The translations under genes and the position numbers were made by a program. Shown piece by piece: positions 23,459 to 32,396 of a stretch of DNA of 64,000 bases (position 1 is its first letter; each line of letters begins with the position of its first letter). Origin of the DNA: Candidatus Woesearchaeota archaeon (GTDB lineage Archaea; Nanobdellota; Nanobdellia; Woesearchaeales; UBA10216). Location of the stretch: positions 1-64,000 of the forward strand of contig JACPMZ010000004.1 of NCBI GenBank assembly GCA_016185705.1. Reading direction: 5' to 3'. The notes under the pieces were generated by a model. It was given only the letters and a program-made list of their open reading frames with translations, was not told where the DNA came from and made no database searches.

Positions 23459-23573
23459 GATGAACAGCGATCCTAATTTCCCACGGAATGCAGTACACTT
23501 AGGAACGTGCGCCCGCTTAACTTCCGAGTTCGAAATGGGATCGGGTGTACCCGGGCGGCCATGGCCGTTCATC
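23459..23573 (-). rRNA. rrf: 5S ribosomal RNA
   Basis: 115 nt. The ends GATGAAC and GTTCATC form helix I. Conserved words on the minus strand include CCCATTTCGAACTCGGAAGT followed by TAAGC, and the helix III/loop B region. It is solitary: no 16S, 23S or tRNA is adjacent. An ATTTATAAAG box at 23595-23604, centred about 27 nt before the 5' end, gives it its own promoter. Confidence 0.93.
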
Positions 23574-23594
23574 GGGAAACAGTATTTTTGCCGG

Positions 23595-23604
23595 ATTTAT
23601 AAAG
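23595..23604 (-). promoter_or_regulatory. 5S rRNA TATA box
   Basis: CTTTATAAAT on the minus strand, centred 27 nt upstream of the 5S 5' end. It slightly overlaps the stop region of the Nudix gene. Confidence 0.65.
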
Positions 23605-24396
23605 TTAATGTTGATGCGCGCTTATTAGCCGCCCTGCTTCTTTAAGTGAGGAATACCTTTCCAGGAATCCTATTAGCTGGTCTGAGGACGGAATTCCTCT
23701 GTGTGCCCCTGTTGTTGCAACTTCCCTGACTGCCGTGGTGCTGTTGGGCAGGAACAGCATTTCTGGGTTTTCCTCATCGCCTAAACGGACTTCCCTGTAC
23801 CCTACCGGTATTGGTAAATGCACAGTCACTCCTGTGTCTTTTCTTGAGCCAAAGGTTACCGCCACCACGTTTGCTCTTTCTTTAAGGAAATCAGCGTTTT
23901 CATAAAATCTGTTGCTGCCGTAGCTTGTTTCTTCAAGAAGCTCCCTTTTTATTGCAGCTTCCAGGCTTGTTCCGTCTTTTTCTCTGTCTACGAATCCGGA
24001 GCCCAGCAAAACCAGTTCCCTGCTGTTGCCCGTTCCTTGCACTCCCAGCGGGAAGTATCCGTCGGCTGTTTCCTGGCAGACAGTCACCCCTAAGGGATTC
24101 GGGTAGTCTTCCATTGCGCGTTCCTCCGCTTTTAGCACTGCGTGTTGCGCATACCTTACCGGCCTGACAAGAAGGGATAGTTTTCCGCCTTCTTCTTCTG
24201 CAGTTTTAAAGCCCCACAAATAACCGTTAAATTTGACAGGGTCTTTTTCAAGTTCCATTTCTTTGGCGTCAATTGCTTCCTGTTCTTTCTTGGTTACTTT
24301 TAGTTCTGATTCAACTGGTCCTAATACCACATTCTCAAGCCTTTCAAAGCCTTCCCAGTAGAAGAATATCTGTTTTCCATGCTCTGATTTTCTCAT
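23605..24396 (-). CDS. Nudix hydrolase
   Basis: About 263 aa. Nudix box: GSGFVDREKDGTSLEAAIKRELLEETSYG (Gly, Glu, REL-x-EE and Gly positions present). The enzyme should cleave a nucleoside diphosphate linked to another moiety; the substrate is unknown. The N-terminal 120 residues are outside the core and unassigned. ATG 24396 lies just before the end of the HAD gene, so the two are co-transcribed. Confidence 0.8.
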   Translation of the reverse strand: MRKSEHGKQIFFYWEGFERLENVVLGPVESELKVTKKEQEAIDAKEMELEKDPVKFNGYLWGFKTAEEEGGKLSLLVRPVRYAQHAVLKAEERAMEDYPNPLGVTVCQETADGYFPLGVQGTGNSRELVLLGSGFVDREKDGTSLEAAIKRELLEETSYGSNRFYENADFLKERANVVAVTFGSRKDTGVTVHLPIPVGYREVRLGDEENPEMLFLPNSTTAVREVATTGAHRGIPSSDQLIGFLERYSSLKEAGRLISAHQH

Positions 24397-24397
24397 C

Positions 24398-25150
24398 TTA
24401 AGCCGCCACTCCAAAGTATCTTAGAGCTTCAGTTAACTCGTCTACAGAATTCGCCACCCTGAAGTTTTGTGACGGTCTTGTTTCATCAGCGTGGACAGCT
24501 CTCATCGCCTCTGCTTTGTCAATGAAAGGCGTAAATAAAATTCCTTTCCACCCAAACTGTTCTATTCCGGTTCTAAGGTAGCTTGTTTTGTCATCTATGT
24601 AGACAACCCTGCTAAACCCAAGTGCCCGGATTTGCTCGTACATTGGCGTTTCAGGCTTGGCAGAGCCTGCTCTAAAGGAGAATATTTCCGGATTGGATGG
24701 CTCATAAACGTCCATCATTTCCGGATGCCTTTTCTTAACTATCTCCACGTCAATCTCGCACGTGTTTGAGAAAAGGCCTACGGCATAGCCTGCCTCGTGC
24801 AGCCTTCTTTTTAACTCGACTACAGGGTCTATCTGCCCTTTATAACGCATACCAACTAGTTCTGTCAGCTTTTTTTCAGATAGTTTTTTTCTGGGGTTTA
24901 TTAGCTTTTCAAGTCTGGATAAGTAATCCTGTCTGTTAATTTTGCCGGTATGAAAGTTCGGTTCAAGGTTTTCAGCTGTGTAAGCGGCTCTAAACTTTTC
25001 TGCACTTTTTCCATCCAATGATAGCTTTGCAGCTTCCCTGAAAAACGTGTCGTAATCCAGCTCAAGGAGCACTGCGCCTATGTCAAACAGTACGAGTGTT
25101 TTGCGCCCCTGTTGCTTTTGCTCATTCCCCACCATACCCTCCAAATTCAT
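24398..25150 (-). CDS. HAD-superfamily hydrolase
   Basis: 250 aa. Motif I LFDIGAVLLE (nucleophile Asp; the second motif-I Asp is replaced, as in the YihX-like branch), motif II LFSNTC, motif III Lys in SAKPETPMYEQI, motif IV VVYIDDKTSYL. The cap domain is helical. It is probably a phosphatase for a sugar phosphate or nucleotide; it is paired with a Nudix enzyme. TTTTATATAA at 25171-25180 sets the start. Confidence 0.8.
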   Translation of the reverse strand: MNLEGMVGNEQKQQGRKTLVLFDIGAVLLELDYDTFFREAAKLSLDGKSAEKFRAAYTAENLEPNFHTGKINRQDYLSRLEKLINPRKKLSEKKLTELVGMRYKGQIDPVVELKRRLHEAGYAVGLFSNTCEIDVEIVKKRHPEMMDVYEPSNPEIFSFRAGSAKPETPMYEQIRALGFSRVVYIDDKTSYLRTGIEQFGWKGILFTPFIDKAEAMRAVHADETRPSQNFRVANSVDELTEALRYFGVAA

Positions 25151-25202
25151 CTTAACCTAATAGTAGTAACTTATATAAAAGCCTTTCGGGGGCTTCTGAG
25201 GG

Positions 25203-26000
25203 CTATTTCATTTTCCTCACATCAGCAGCGTTGTGTATGTGCTGCTCCTTTTCTGCAGAAACATGGCCTGATAGCAAGCCCCTTTTAGCCAGCAGCGGGA
25301 AAACCTCGTACTCCAGGCTGCCGGAGGTGTAGTTGAACACATCAGGGCTTGCCACGAATATGGCAGAAAACACCAGGTATATGTCTGTTTTTTTCGGCTT
25401 CTGCACAAAGTCCAGTATTTTTTCGCCTTCCATTGTTACTGTTCCTTTTTCGCTTGGGTTCGCTGCTGTGGTCAGCATCAGCGTTGCCACTGAGCTTTGC
25501 TTCATGTGCTTGTTCAGAAGCGCTTCCAGGTTTATTTTTTCAAACAGCACATGCCCGTACACAACAAGGAAGTCGCTGCTTATTTTTCCTTTTACTAAGT
25601 TCAGGGAATCAGCCGAGCCCCTGCTTTTTTTCTCCTCAACGTAGTTCACTTTGACGCTGTAGTCGCTTCCGTTTTTAACGATGTCAAATATTTTTGTCAG
25701 CACGTTTTTTCTTGCGATGATGTAAACTTCCTTGAACCCGTTTTCCCGGAGTTTTTTGAGTGCAAGCTCTATTACTGTGCTGTTCTTTACCTTTGCTGTA
25801 ATCCTGTATTCTTTGTCTGAAATTTTCAGGCGGGACTCTTCCCCTCCGCTCAGTATTACTGCTGTCCTGTTTTCGCCCAAAGCGTTCTTTGCAAGGAATT
25901 CTATGGCTTGCGACCTGTTGCGTATGACAACATTGTCTATGACCGAATCAATGTCTTTGAGTATTTTTTCGTCTATGGTGATGCTGATTTTGTTTTTCAT
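25203..26000 (-). CDS. ribbon-helix-helix/nucleotidyltransferase fusion
   Basis: 265 aa. Residues 1-45 form a CopG-type ribbon-helix-helix (KISITIDEKILKDIDSVIDNVVIRNRSQAIEFLAKNAL). Residues 48-265 form a sugar-nucleotidyltransferase fold: AVILSGGEESRL, a degenerate LAGGxGtRL loop without the usual Lys-Pro, and LVVYGHVLFEKINL in place of the usual GD. The degeneration suggests a sugar-nucleotide-sensing DNA-binding regulator rather than an active enzyme. Upstream is palindrome P5, with no strong TATA box. Confidence 0.75.
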   Translation of the reverse strand: MKNKISITIDEKILKDIDSVIDNVVIRNRSQAIEFLAKNALGENRTAVILSGGEESRLKISDKEYRITAKVKNSTVIELALKKLRENGFKEVYIIARKNVLTKIFDIVKNGSDYSVKVNYVEEKKSRGSADSLNLVKGKISSDFLVVYGHVLFEKINLEALLNKHMKQSSVATLMLTTAANPSEKGTVTMEGEKILDFVQKPKKTDIYLVFSAIFVASPDVFNYTSGSLEYEVFPLLAKRGLLSGHVSAEKEQHIHNAADVRKMK

Positions 26001-26027
26001 TTATGCCGCGCCCGTTTTTTTGCTATC

Positions 26028-26078
26028 GCGCTCTATTTCCTTCTCTCTCCAAAATTAAGAGAGGAGGAAATAGAGCGC
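26028..26078. repeat. palindrome P5
   Basis: 20-bp arms GCGCTCTATTTCCTTCTCTC and complement with one mismatch, in the divergent gap before the UDP-glucose dehydrogenase gene. Confidence 0.85.
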
Positions 26079-26165
26079 AGTTGGCAGCAGACAAATACAG
26101 GCTGCTTGCAGGGGATATTGCAGCAATGTATATAAAACTATCGCATAAAGTAGGATAACGGTAAG

Positions 26166-26176
26166 ATATTTATATG
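26166..26176 (+). promoter_or_regulatory. TATA box for the UDP-sugar operon
   Basis: ATATTTATATG, centred 27 nt before ATG 26198. It rules against the longer frame starting at 26174. Confidence 0.65.
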
Positions 26177-26197
26177 CTGCTGCCGCTGCCCTTTTCC

Positions 26198-27496
26198 ATG
26201 AAAATTTCTGTTATCGGCACGGGATATGTAGGTTTGGTTACTGGCGCCTGCCTTGCCAATATTGGAAACGATGTTATCTGCGTTGACATTGATGATGAGC
26301 GCATTTCCAATTTAAGGAGGGGTGTTATCCCTTTTTACGAGCCAGGGCTTCGTGAGCTGGTTGAGCAGAACGCAGCTCAGAAGCGCCTGATGTTCACTAC
26401 TGATTCGCAGCTTGCCATTGAGAATTCTGATGTTGTTTTTATTGCTGTCGGCACCCCTTCTGACGGCAACGGCAAGGCAGATACTGCTGCTGTTTTTCAG
26501 GTTGCTGATACCATAGCAAGATTTATTAACGGCAAAAAAATCGTGGTTGTCAAAAGCACTGTTCCTGTTGGAACTTGCGCTAAGATTAAGGAGCGCCTTT
26601 CTGCGCAGATTAAGGGCAGGTTTGGGTTTGATGTTGTTTCCAATCCAGAGTTTTTGAGGGAGGGCGAGGCAATTCAGGATTTTATGGTTCCTGACCGCAT
26701 TGTTATTGGCGCTGATAATGGCGAAGCTGCGCAAAAGATTGTTGCGCTTTACAAAGCCATTGAACGCACCGGCAGGCCGATTGTTGTTACTGATTTGCAG
26801 ACCGCTGAGCTTGTTAAGTATGCGAGCAATGCAATGCTTGCGGCAAGGATTTCTTTCATGAATGAGCTTTCGCATTTGTGCGAGAAGGTTGATGCTGATG
26901 TCAAGGCGGTTGCCCGCGGCATCGGTTTGGATAGCAGGATTGGCTCGCGATTTTTGCAGGCAGGCGCTGGTTTTGGCGGCAGCTGCTTTCCAAAGGATGT
27001 TCGCGCTTTGGCGCAGATAATGAAGGAGCACAATCTGCCGTCTGATATGCTTGATGCGGTTGAGTCTGTCAACACGAGGCAGAAGCTTTCAATTGTTCCT
27101 AAGGTTATGAAGCTGGTTCCTGATTTAAAGGGTAAGAGGATAGCAGTGTGGGGCTTGTCGTTCAAGCCAAAAACAGATGACATGCGTGAAGCAGCTTCCA
27201 TCGCCATTATTAATGAGCTGCAGAAGCTCGGCGCCAATATTGCTGCATTTGACCCTGTTGCTGAAATCAGTGCCAGAAAAATTTTTGAGGGCATTTCGTA
27301 TGCTGAGACTCCTCTTGGCGCTTTGGAGGGCGCGCATGCATTGGTCATTGTTACAGAATGGGATTTGTTCAGGGAGCTTGACAAGGCAAAGATGAAGGAG
27401 CTTATGGCTGCTCCAAATATTGTTGATGCCCGGAATATTTATGATCCGAAGGATTTCAGGGAGATTGGCTTTAGCTATGTTGGTGTTGGCAGATGA
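26198..27496 (+). CDS. ugd: UDP-glucose 6-dehydrogenase
   Basis: 432 aa. N-terminal Rossmann ISVIGTGYVGLVTGACLANIG, ENSDVVFIAVGTPSDGNG, VVKSTVPVGT, EFLREGEAIQDF, LVKYASNAMLAARISFMNE and the catalytic Cys in GFGGSCFPKDV. Oxidises UDP-glucose to UDP-glucuronate with two NAD+. First gene of a tight three-gene operon with 4-bp overlaps. Confidence 0.93.
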   Translation: MKISVIGTGYVGLVTGACLANIGNDVICVDIDDERISNLRRGVIPFYEPGLRELVEQNAAQKRLMFTTDSQLAIENSDVVFIAVGTPSDGNGKADTAAVFQVADTIARFINGKKIVVVKSTVPVGTCAKIKERLSAQIKGRFGFDVVSNPEFLREGEAIQDFMVPDRIVIGADNGEAAQKIVALYKAIERTGRPIVVTDLQTAELVKYASNAMLAARISFMNELSHLCEKVDADVKAVARGIGLDSRIGSRFLQAGAGFGGSCFPKDVRALAQIMKEHNLPSDMLDAVESVNTRQKLSIVPKVMKLVPDLKGKRIAVWGLSFKPKTDDMREAASIAIINELQKLGANIAAFDPVAEISARKIFEGISYAETPLGALEGAHALVIVTEWDLFRELDKAKMKELMAAPNIVDARNIYDPKDFREIGFSYVGVGR

Positions 27497-28242
27497 AAGC
27501 GATTTTGACTTGCGCGGGTTATGCTTCGCGGCTTTGGCCTCTTACTAAGGATACTCCAAAGCCTTTGCTTGAGGTAAAGGGCAGGCCGATAGTTGAGCAT
27601 ATCATTGAAAAGGTTGTTGAGATTCCTGAAGTTGATGGCATCTACATTGTTACCAACGAAAAGTTTTACAGCAATTTTGAAAAATGGCTGCAGGGCAAGT
27701 CGTTTAAGATACCTGTAAAAGTCCTTAATGACGGCACTACTAGCAATGACGACCGCCTTGGTCAGGTCGGCGACATTCAGTTTGTGATAGAAAAGGAAAA
27801 TATTAGCGATGATATCCTGGTTGTTGCAGGCGATAACTTGTTTAATTTTTCCCTGCTTCCTGCCCATGAGAATTTTAAGAGCAATTCAAGCATCGTTAAC
27901 CCTTTATGGGAGTCCAAGAGCTACAGGGCTGCCCGCGAGTCAGGTAGCGTTGTGCTTAATGATGACGCTTCATTTGCAGAGTTCATGGAGAAAGCCCCTG
28001 CTCCGAAGTCAACACTGCTTTCGCTAGGAATTTATTTTTTTCCCAGGCAAAAGCTGGGCTTAATTAAGCGTTACATCGCTGAAAAAAACAATGCTGACAA
28101 GATGGGCTACTTCATAACTTGGCTCATGCAGCACGAAAAGGTTTATGGCCACGTTTACTTTGAGAAGTGGTTTGACATCGGCTGGATTGAGGCTTTGGAG
28201 GAGGCCCGGCAGAGCTTTGGCTCTGTTCTGGTTGCAAAATGA
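27493..28242 (+). CDS. sugar-1-phosphate nucleotidyltransferase
   Basis: 249 aa. [36 protein letters not shown] is the nucleotide-binding loop (a variant of LAGGxGtRLxPLT). VVAGDNLF supplies the metal-binding Asp. The role is to make an NDP-sugar from a sugar 1-phosphate, probably UDP-glucose for the dehydrogenase in the same operon; the nucleotide is not certain. Overlaps both neighbours by 4 bp. Confidence 0.85.
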   Translation: MKAILTCAGYASRLWPLTKDTPKPLLEVKGRPIVEHIIEKVVEIPEVDGIYIVTNEKFYSNFEKWLQGKSFKIPVKVLNDGTTSNDDRLGQVGDIQFVIEKENISDDILVVAGDNLFNFSLLPAHENFKSNSSIVNPLWESKSYRAARESGSVVLNDDASFAEFMEKAPAPKSTLLSLGIYFFPRQKLGLIKRYIAEKNNADKMGYFITWLMQHEKVYGHVYFEKWFDIGWIEALEEARQSFGSVLVAK

Positions 28243-29165
28243 AAACTGTTCTTGTTACTGGCGGCGCCGGATTTATTGGAAGCCATCTTTGCGGGTTTTT
28301 GCTTGAAAAAGGGTTTAAGGTTATCTGCGTGGATAATTTTCTTACAAGCACCGCAGATAGCATAGCTGCAATCAGGGATAATCCTGGCTTTAAGCTTATT
28401 GACCACGATGTTTCCGCGCCTTTGGAGGTTGATGGGGAGATTGACTATGTGTTGCATTTTGCCAGCCCTGCCAGCCCTGTTGATTACTCTAAGCTTCCCA
28501 TTCAGACTCTGAAAGTCGGCGCTTTGGGCACGCATAATGCTTTGGGCATTGCGCGCAGCAAGAGCGCTGTTTTCATGCTTGCTTCCACATCTGAGGTGTA
28601 TGGCGACCCGGAAGTTAGTCCGCAGCCGGAGAGTTATTGGGGCAATGTTAACTGCGTTGGGCCCCGCGGCGTGTATGACGAAGCCAAGCGTTTTGCTGAA
28701 GCATTGACGATGGCTTACCATAAGGCGCACAGGCTTAACACCAAGATTGCGCGCATCTTCAACACTTACGGTCCGGGCATGCGCAAAAAGGATGGCAGGG
28801 CAGTTCCCAATTTTATTATGCAGGCCATCAGCGGCAGGCCGCTGACAGTTTATGGTGATGGCTCGCAGACCAGGAGCTTCTGCTACATCACTGACATGGT
28901 TGAGGGCATTTACAGGCTTATGCTTTCTGATGTTAACGGGCCTGTGAACCTTGGAAACCCGGAGGAGCATGCTATTCTGGAGCTTGCCAAAAAAATTATT
29001 GGGTTATCTGCCAGCAAAAGCGGGATTGAATTCAGGGAATTGCCTGTTGATGATCCAAAGGTCAGGCAGCCAGACATCTCTAAGGCAAAAAGCCTGTTGC
29101 GCTGGGAGCCAAAAGTCTCAATGGATGATGGCTTAAAGAAGACGATTGAGTGGTTTAGGCGTTAA
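28239..29165 (+). CDS. uxs: UDP-glucuronate decarboxylase (UDP-xylose synthase)
   Basis: 308 aa extended [18 protein letters not shown] loop and YDEAKR catalytic pair. The UXS-specific stretches are [46 protein letters not shown] and [15 protein letters not shown]. It converts UDP-glucuronate to UDP-xylose, the next step after Ugd. Tail-to-tail overlap of 4 bp with the GtrA-like gene. Confidence 0.9.
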   Translation: MKTVLVTGGAGFIGSHLCGFLLEKGFKVICVDNFLTSTADSIAAIRDNPGFKLIDHDVSAPLEVDGEIDYVLHFASPASPVDYSKLPIQTLKVGALGTHNALGIARSKSAVFMLASTSEVYGDPEVSPQPESYWGNVNCVGPRGVYDEAKRFAEALTMAYHKAHRLNTKIARIFNTYGPGMRKKDGRAVPNFIMQAISGRPLTVYGDGSQTRSFCYITDMVEGIYRLMLSDVNGPVNLGNPEEHAILELAKKIIGLSASKSGIEFRELPVDDPKVRQPDISKAKSLLRWEPKVSMDDGLKKTIEWFRR

Positions 29166-29560
29166 TATTCCCTGAAAATCCAGTGCTTGCTTACCAGATA
29201 ATTTGCCGCCGACATGAATATTGTGACACCCAGCATAGCTGGCAAATAATACGCTGCGCTGGCATCCTGCTGCAAAATTTCTGCTGCTGTTTCTGTAATC
29301 AGGTAAACAAGCGACCAGTTTGCCATCGCCATTACTATCGTTGCAAAAACATACTTTGCAAACCTGCCCCCCGCCCGGCTTAACCTGTTAAAAGTTATGC
29401 TGCGGTGGTAGAGAAATTTGAAGGTTGTGCCTGCTGTCAGTCCGAGCGCATACGACAGGGCATACCACAGCTGCAATATTTCTGTCAGCGTGGTTGTAAT
29501 GGCTGCTGCCAGCAGTACTCCAATTCCCCCTCCTATTACGAATGTCAGATATTTTCTCAT
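29162..29560 (-). CDS. GtrA-like membrane protein
   Basis: 132 aa, four membrane helices. [44 protein letters not shown] and [11 protein letters not shown] are GtrA hallmarks. GtrA proteins are thought to help flip polyprenyl-phosphate-linked sugars. Third gene of an operon with the methyltransferase and the polyprenyl-phosphate GT2, a common bundle. Confidence 0.85.
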   Translation of the reverse strand: MRKYLTFVIGGGIGVLLAAAITTTLTEILQLWYALSYALGLTAGTTFKFLYHRSITFNRLSRAGGRFAKYVFATIVMAMANWSLVYLITETAAEILQQDASAAYYLPAMLGVTIFMSAANYLVSKHWIFREY

Positions 29561-30162
29561 TTTCTTTCTATTATGACAAAAGTTGGCGTCAGGAAGTTAA
29601 GGTTCTTTCTTATCGCTGCTTTGTATATCATGTATGGGAAAAATCCGAGTATTTTTGCTTTTGGGAACAGATTGCGCACGTCTTTTTCCCCAAAGAAGTG
29701 TTTGTGCTCAGGGTTTTGCACTTTTTGCGGCGGCATGCCAAATGCGCTGAGCAATCTGTATATCAGGCAGCGGCTGTTGGGAGTTGTTATTATCATTATT
29801 CCTCCTGGCTTCAGGACCCGCCGCATTTCATTTACCGACTTTTCCGGGTTGTCAAGGTGCTCAATTACTTCGCTGCACCATGCTAAGTCAAAGCTGTTCG
29901 ATTTGAAAGGCAGCTTTTTGTTGCAGTCTGCGATTATGCATTTTTCGTATGCCTTTTCAATATCTATGCTTGTTACTTTGTACCCTTTGCTTTCAAGCCA
30001 TTTTGACTGTATCCCCTCCCTGCATCCTACGTCGAGGGCTGTTTGGCCTTTAATGGCAGTTTTTATTGCTTTGAGCGCCATTAGTTTGCCTTTGGTTTTG
30101 TGGCGGAGTGTTTCCTGGCCTGCATCTATCGGCATTTTTTTCAGAATTTTCAGCATTCCCAT
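29557..30162 (-). CDS. class I SAM-dependent methyltransferase
   Basis: 201 aa. TALDVGCREGIQSKWL (SAM loop), TSIDIEKAYEKC, FDLAWCSEVIEHLDNPEKSVNEMRRVLKPGGIMIITTPN. Methyltransferase of the type found in glycan clusters; the acceptor is unknown. Overlaps gtrA by 4 bp; starts 2 bp after the GT2 gene. Confidence 0.85.
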   Translation of the reverse strand: MGMLKILKKMPIDAGQETLRHKTKGKLMALKAIKTAIKGQTALDVGCREGIQSKWLESKGYKVTSIDIEKAYEKCIIADCNKKLPFKSNSFDLAWCSEVIEHLDNPEKSVNEMRRVLKPGGIMIITTPNSRCLIYRLLSAFGMPPQKVQNPEHKHFFGEKDVRNLFPKAKILGFFPYMIYKAAIRKNLNFLTPTFVIIERK

Positions 30163-30164
30163 CT

Positions 30165-31094
30165 TTACATTATCCTTTTAATTGAGTATGGCGGCTGCCC
30201 TTTGTAATGCGTTTTTATGAGTATGTCTGCAATGAATCCGAAAAGTATGAGCTGCGTTCCCAGCACCGCAAGAAGCACCGCCAGCAGCAGCAGCGGCCTG
30301 TTTGCGATTGGCTCAGCCCTGAAAAATTTGAGGGACAGCAGGTATAGCCCTGCAATTCCTCCCAGGAATCCAAGCAGTATCCCCAGCCCTCCAAACAAAT
30401 GTATCGGCCTGGTGGAGTACTGCATCCAGAACTTGACAACAAGCAAATCCAGAAACCCCTTCAGCAGCCGCTTGAAGTTGTATTTTGTTCTGCCTTTGTA
30501 CCGAGGCCTGTGCCTTACGACAATCTCGCTTACCTTAAAACCTTTCCACATCAACAGAGCTGGAATGAATCGGTGCATTTCCCCGTACAGGTCAAGGTTT
30601 TCAACAGCTTCCCTTTTGATTGCCTTCAGCGTGCAGCCTGAGTCATGTATGCGCTCCCCTGTTAATGTTTTGCGAAGGGCGTTCGCAAATTTTGAGAACA
30701 GGCGCTTGTGCAGCGCATCTTTTCTGTGTTTTCTCCATCCTACTACTGCATCGCTTTTTTCCAGCTCAGCTATCATCGCAGGTATGTCGTTAGGGTCGTT
30801 TTGCATGTCAGCATCCAGTGAAACAATGATGCTGCCTTTCGCATGCTTGAAGCCCGCATCAAGCGATGCTGTCTGCCCAAAATTTTTTCTGAACTGTATC
30901 AACCGCACGTTTTTGTTTTTTTGGCGCAGCTCAGCGACTTTCTGCGCAGTGCTGTCTGTGCTGCCGTCATCTATGAATATTATCTCATAGCTTCTTTTTA
31001 AGGTGTTCAAAACTGCAGCCAATTCCTCGCCTAATGGAATTATGTTTTCTTCTTCATTGTACGCAGGAATCACTGCAGAAATTTCTGTGGCCAT
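30165..31094 (-). CDS. polyprenyl-phosphate GT2 (ArnC/DPM1-like)
   Basis: 309 aa. GT2 core: SAVIPAYNEEENIIPL, IFIDDGSTDSTAQKV, VSLDADMQNDPNDIP and the DPM-type HDSGCTLKAIKREAVENL. Two C-terminal helices (IHLFGGLGILLGFLGGIAGLYLL, LLLLAVLLAVLGTQLILFGF). It makes a lipid-linked sugar for later transfer by GT-C enzymes. The TATTTAAATT box at 31119-31128 sets the start. Confidence 0.88.
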   Translation of the reverse strand: MATEISAVIPAYNEEENIIPLGEELAAVLNTLKRSYEIIFIDDGSTDSTAQKVAELRQKNKNVRLIQFRKNFGQTASLDAGFKHAKGSIIVSLDADMQNDPNDIPAMIAELEKSDAVVGWRKHRKDALHKRLFSKFANALRKTLTGERIHDSGCTLKAIKREAVENLDLYGEMHRFIPALLMWKGFKVSEIVVRHRPRYKGRTKYNFKRLLKGFLDLLVVKFWMQYSTRPIHLFGGLGILLGFLGGIAGLYLLSLKFFRAEPIANRPLLLLAVLLAVLGTQLILFGFIADILIKTHYKGQPPYSIKRIM

Positions 31095-31183
31095 TTAAAG
31101 AATGGTGTCTGCGGATAGTATTTAAATTTTTGGAAAGCTCGGCGTTGCAAGGGCTGGCTTGTCCATGCTTGCATGCACCCCTT

Positions 31184-31230
31184 TTCCAATTTCACCTCCC
31201 TTAACTTGATAGGGAGGGTGAAATTGGGAA
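31184..31230. repeat. palindrome P6
   Basis: TTCCAATTTCACCTCCCT pairs with AGGGAGGGTGAAATTGGGAA with two single-base bulges; less regular than other members. Confidence 0.75.
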
Positions 31231-31261
31231 ATGAGTATGCAAAATTAATCTGCGAGCGAAC

Positions 31262-31375
31262 ATGTCAAGAACTGCGGACTAAAGTCTACAGCGTGCAGTT
31301 CTTGAGCATGCTCAGAAACGCTGTATGCTTACTCCGCACTGAAGTAAGGAGATTGCGCATCAGCGTTTCTGACAT
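31262..31375 (-). repeat. twin-hairpin element, copy C
   Basis: Inverted relative to copies A, B and D. ATGTC at 31262, short stem CAAGAACTGC/GCAGTTCTTG (31266-31304), joint GAGCATGCTC (31304-31313), long stem AGAAACGCTG/CAGCGTTTCT (31314-31370), GACAT (31371-31375). The long stem is close to those of A and D; the short stem is different in sequence but fully paired. It sits in a 340-bp divergent gap. Confidence 0.78.
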
Positions 31376-31402
31376 TTCAACAATGGCGCCGCTTAGGAGA
31401 AA

Positions 31403-31413
31403 CTATTTATATC
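31403..31413 (+). promoter_or_regulatory. TATA box for GAE-like gene
   Basis: CTATTTATATC centred 27 nt before ATG 31435. Confidence 0.6.
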
Positions 31414-31434
31414 CCGCCAGGCCCCCGGAATTTT

Positions 31435-32364
31435 ATGGACACTGTTCTTGTTACTGGCGGAGCTGGCTTTATCGGCAGCCATGTTTGCGAAGAGCTTCTT
31501 AAGAGTTGCAAGGTAATTTGTTTGGACAGCATTGGCAGCGATGATGGCAGGCGAGGCATTGTCAATGCTTTGAGTCAGCCAAACTTCGCTTTTGTGAGCG
31601 CAGACATTACTGGCAATATTGAGCAAGTTTTTCAGCAGCGCCGGATTGACTGCGTTGTTCACCTTGCTGCAAAAACCGGAGTGCGCCATTCCATTCTTGA
31701 CCCAAAGTCGTATTTTGCCGTTAATGTTAACGGAACGCTTAACATCCTGAACCTTTGCCGCAAATATAAAGTCAAGAAAATGGTGTTTGCTTCTTCTTCC
31801 AGCGTTTATGGCTCTGCCAATGCCCCTTTCACCGAGTCCCAGCAGTGTTTGCCTGATTCTCCTTATGGCGTCAGCAAGCTTGCTGCTGAGCATTTGTGCA
31901 GGATTTACAGCAGTCTGTATGGCATGAATATTGTCTGCCTCCGTTTCTTCACTGTGTACGGGCCGCGCGGCAGGGCTGATATGGCGCCTTTTATTTTTAC
32001 TGACCGGATCAGCAGGGACCAGCCGATTACTGTGTTTGGCGATGGCTCAAGCATGAGGGATTACACTTACGTTAAGGACGCTGTTTCCGCTGTTATGGCT
32101 GCTATGAGCTCTGATTTGGTTTTTGAAGTTATCAATGTGGGCAATTCCCGTCCGGTAAAGCTTATTGATTTCATAGCTGTTGTAGAAAAATTATTGGGGA
32201 AAAAAGCTGATATAGCGGTTGCCCCTAATCAGCCGGGTGACATGAAAGCTACCTGCGCTGACATAGCCAAAGCGCGCAAACTGCTTAACTATAATCCTGC
32301 AGCTTCAGTTGAGCAGGGAATGGCGGAGTTTGTTGAGTGGTATAAGCATAAGGGCTTCGGCTGA
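31435..32364 (+). CDS. UDP-glucuronate 4-epimerase-like SDR
   Basis: 309 aa. [57 protein letters not shown], catalytic YGVSK, and RFFTVYGPRGRADMAPFIF with QPGDMKATCADIAKA, as in GAE-type epimerases. It likely converts UDP-glucuronate from Ugd to UDP-galacturonate; UDP-glucose 4-epimerase activity is the alternative. Confidence 0.85.
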   Translation: MDTVLVTGGAGFIGSHVCEELLKSCKVICLDSIGSDDGRRGIVNALSQPNFAFVSADITGNIEQVFQQRRIDCVVHLAAKTGVRHSILDPKSYFAVNVNGTLNILNLCRKYKVKKMVFASSSSVYGSANAPFTESQQCLPDSPYGVSKLAAEHLCRIYSSLYGMNIVCLRFFTVYGPRGRADMAPFIFTDRISRDQPITVFGDGSSMRDYTYVKDAVSAVMAAMSSDLVFEVINVGNSRPVKLIDFIAVVEKLLGKKADIAVAPNQPGDMKATCADIAKARKLLNYNPAASVEQGMAEFVEWYKHKGFG

Positions 32365-32396
32365 TTCTGTTATGGCTGTTATTATTAATTACCGCA

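Noticed and set aside
23379-23480. Short frame reading LAAETCDEQFVELKQELEEL and then KPIPRFKKSDEQ, on the plus strand into the 5S gene
   Set aside because: Protein-like composition, but only TTG start, and it runs antisense through the end of the 5S rRNA gene; probably a decayed fragment or chance.
31262-31375. Riboswitch upstream of the GAE-like gene
   Set aside because: The structure lies upstream of the TATA box at 31403, so it would not be in the mRNA, and it is shared with unrelated loci.
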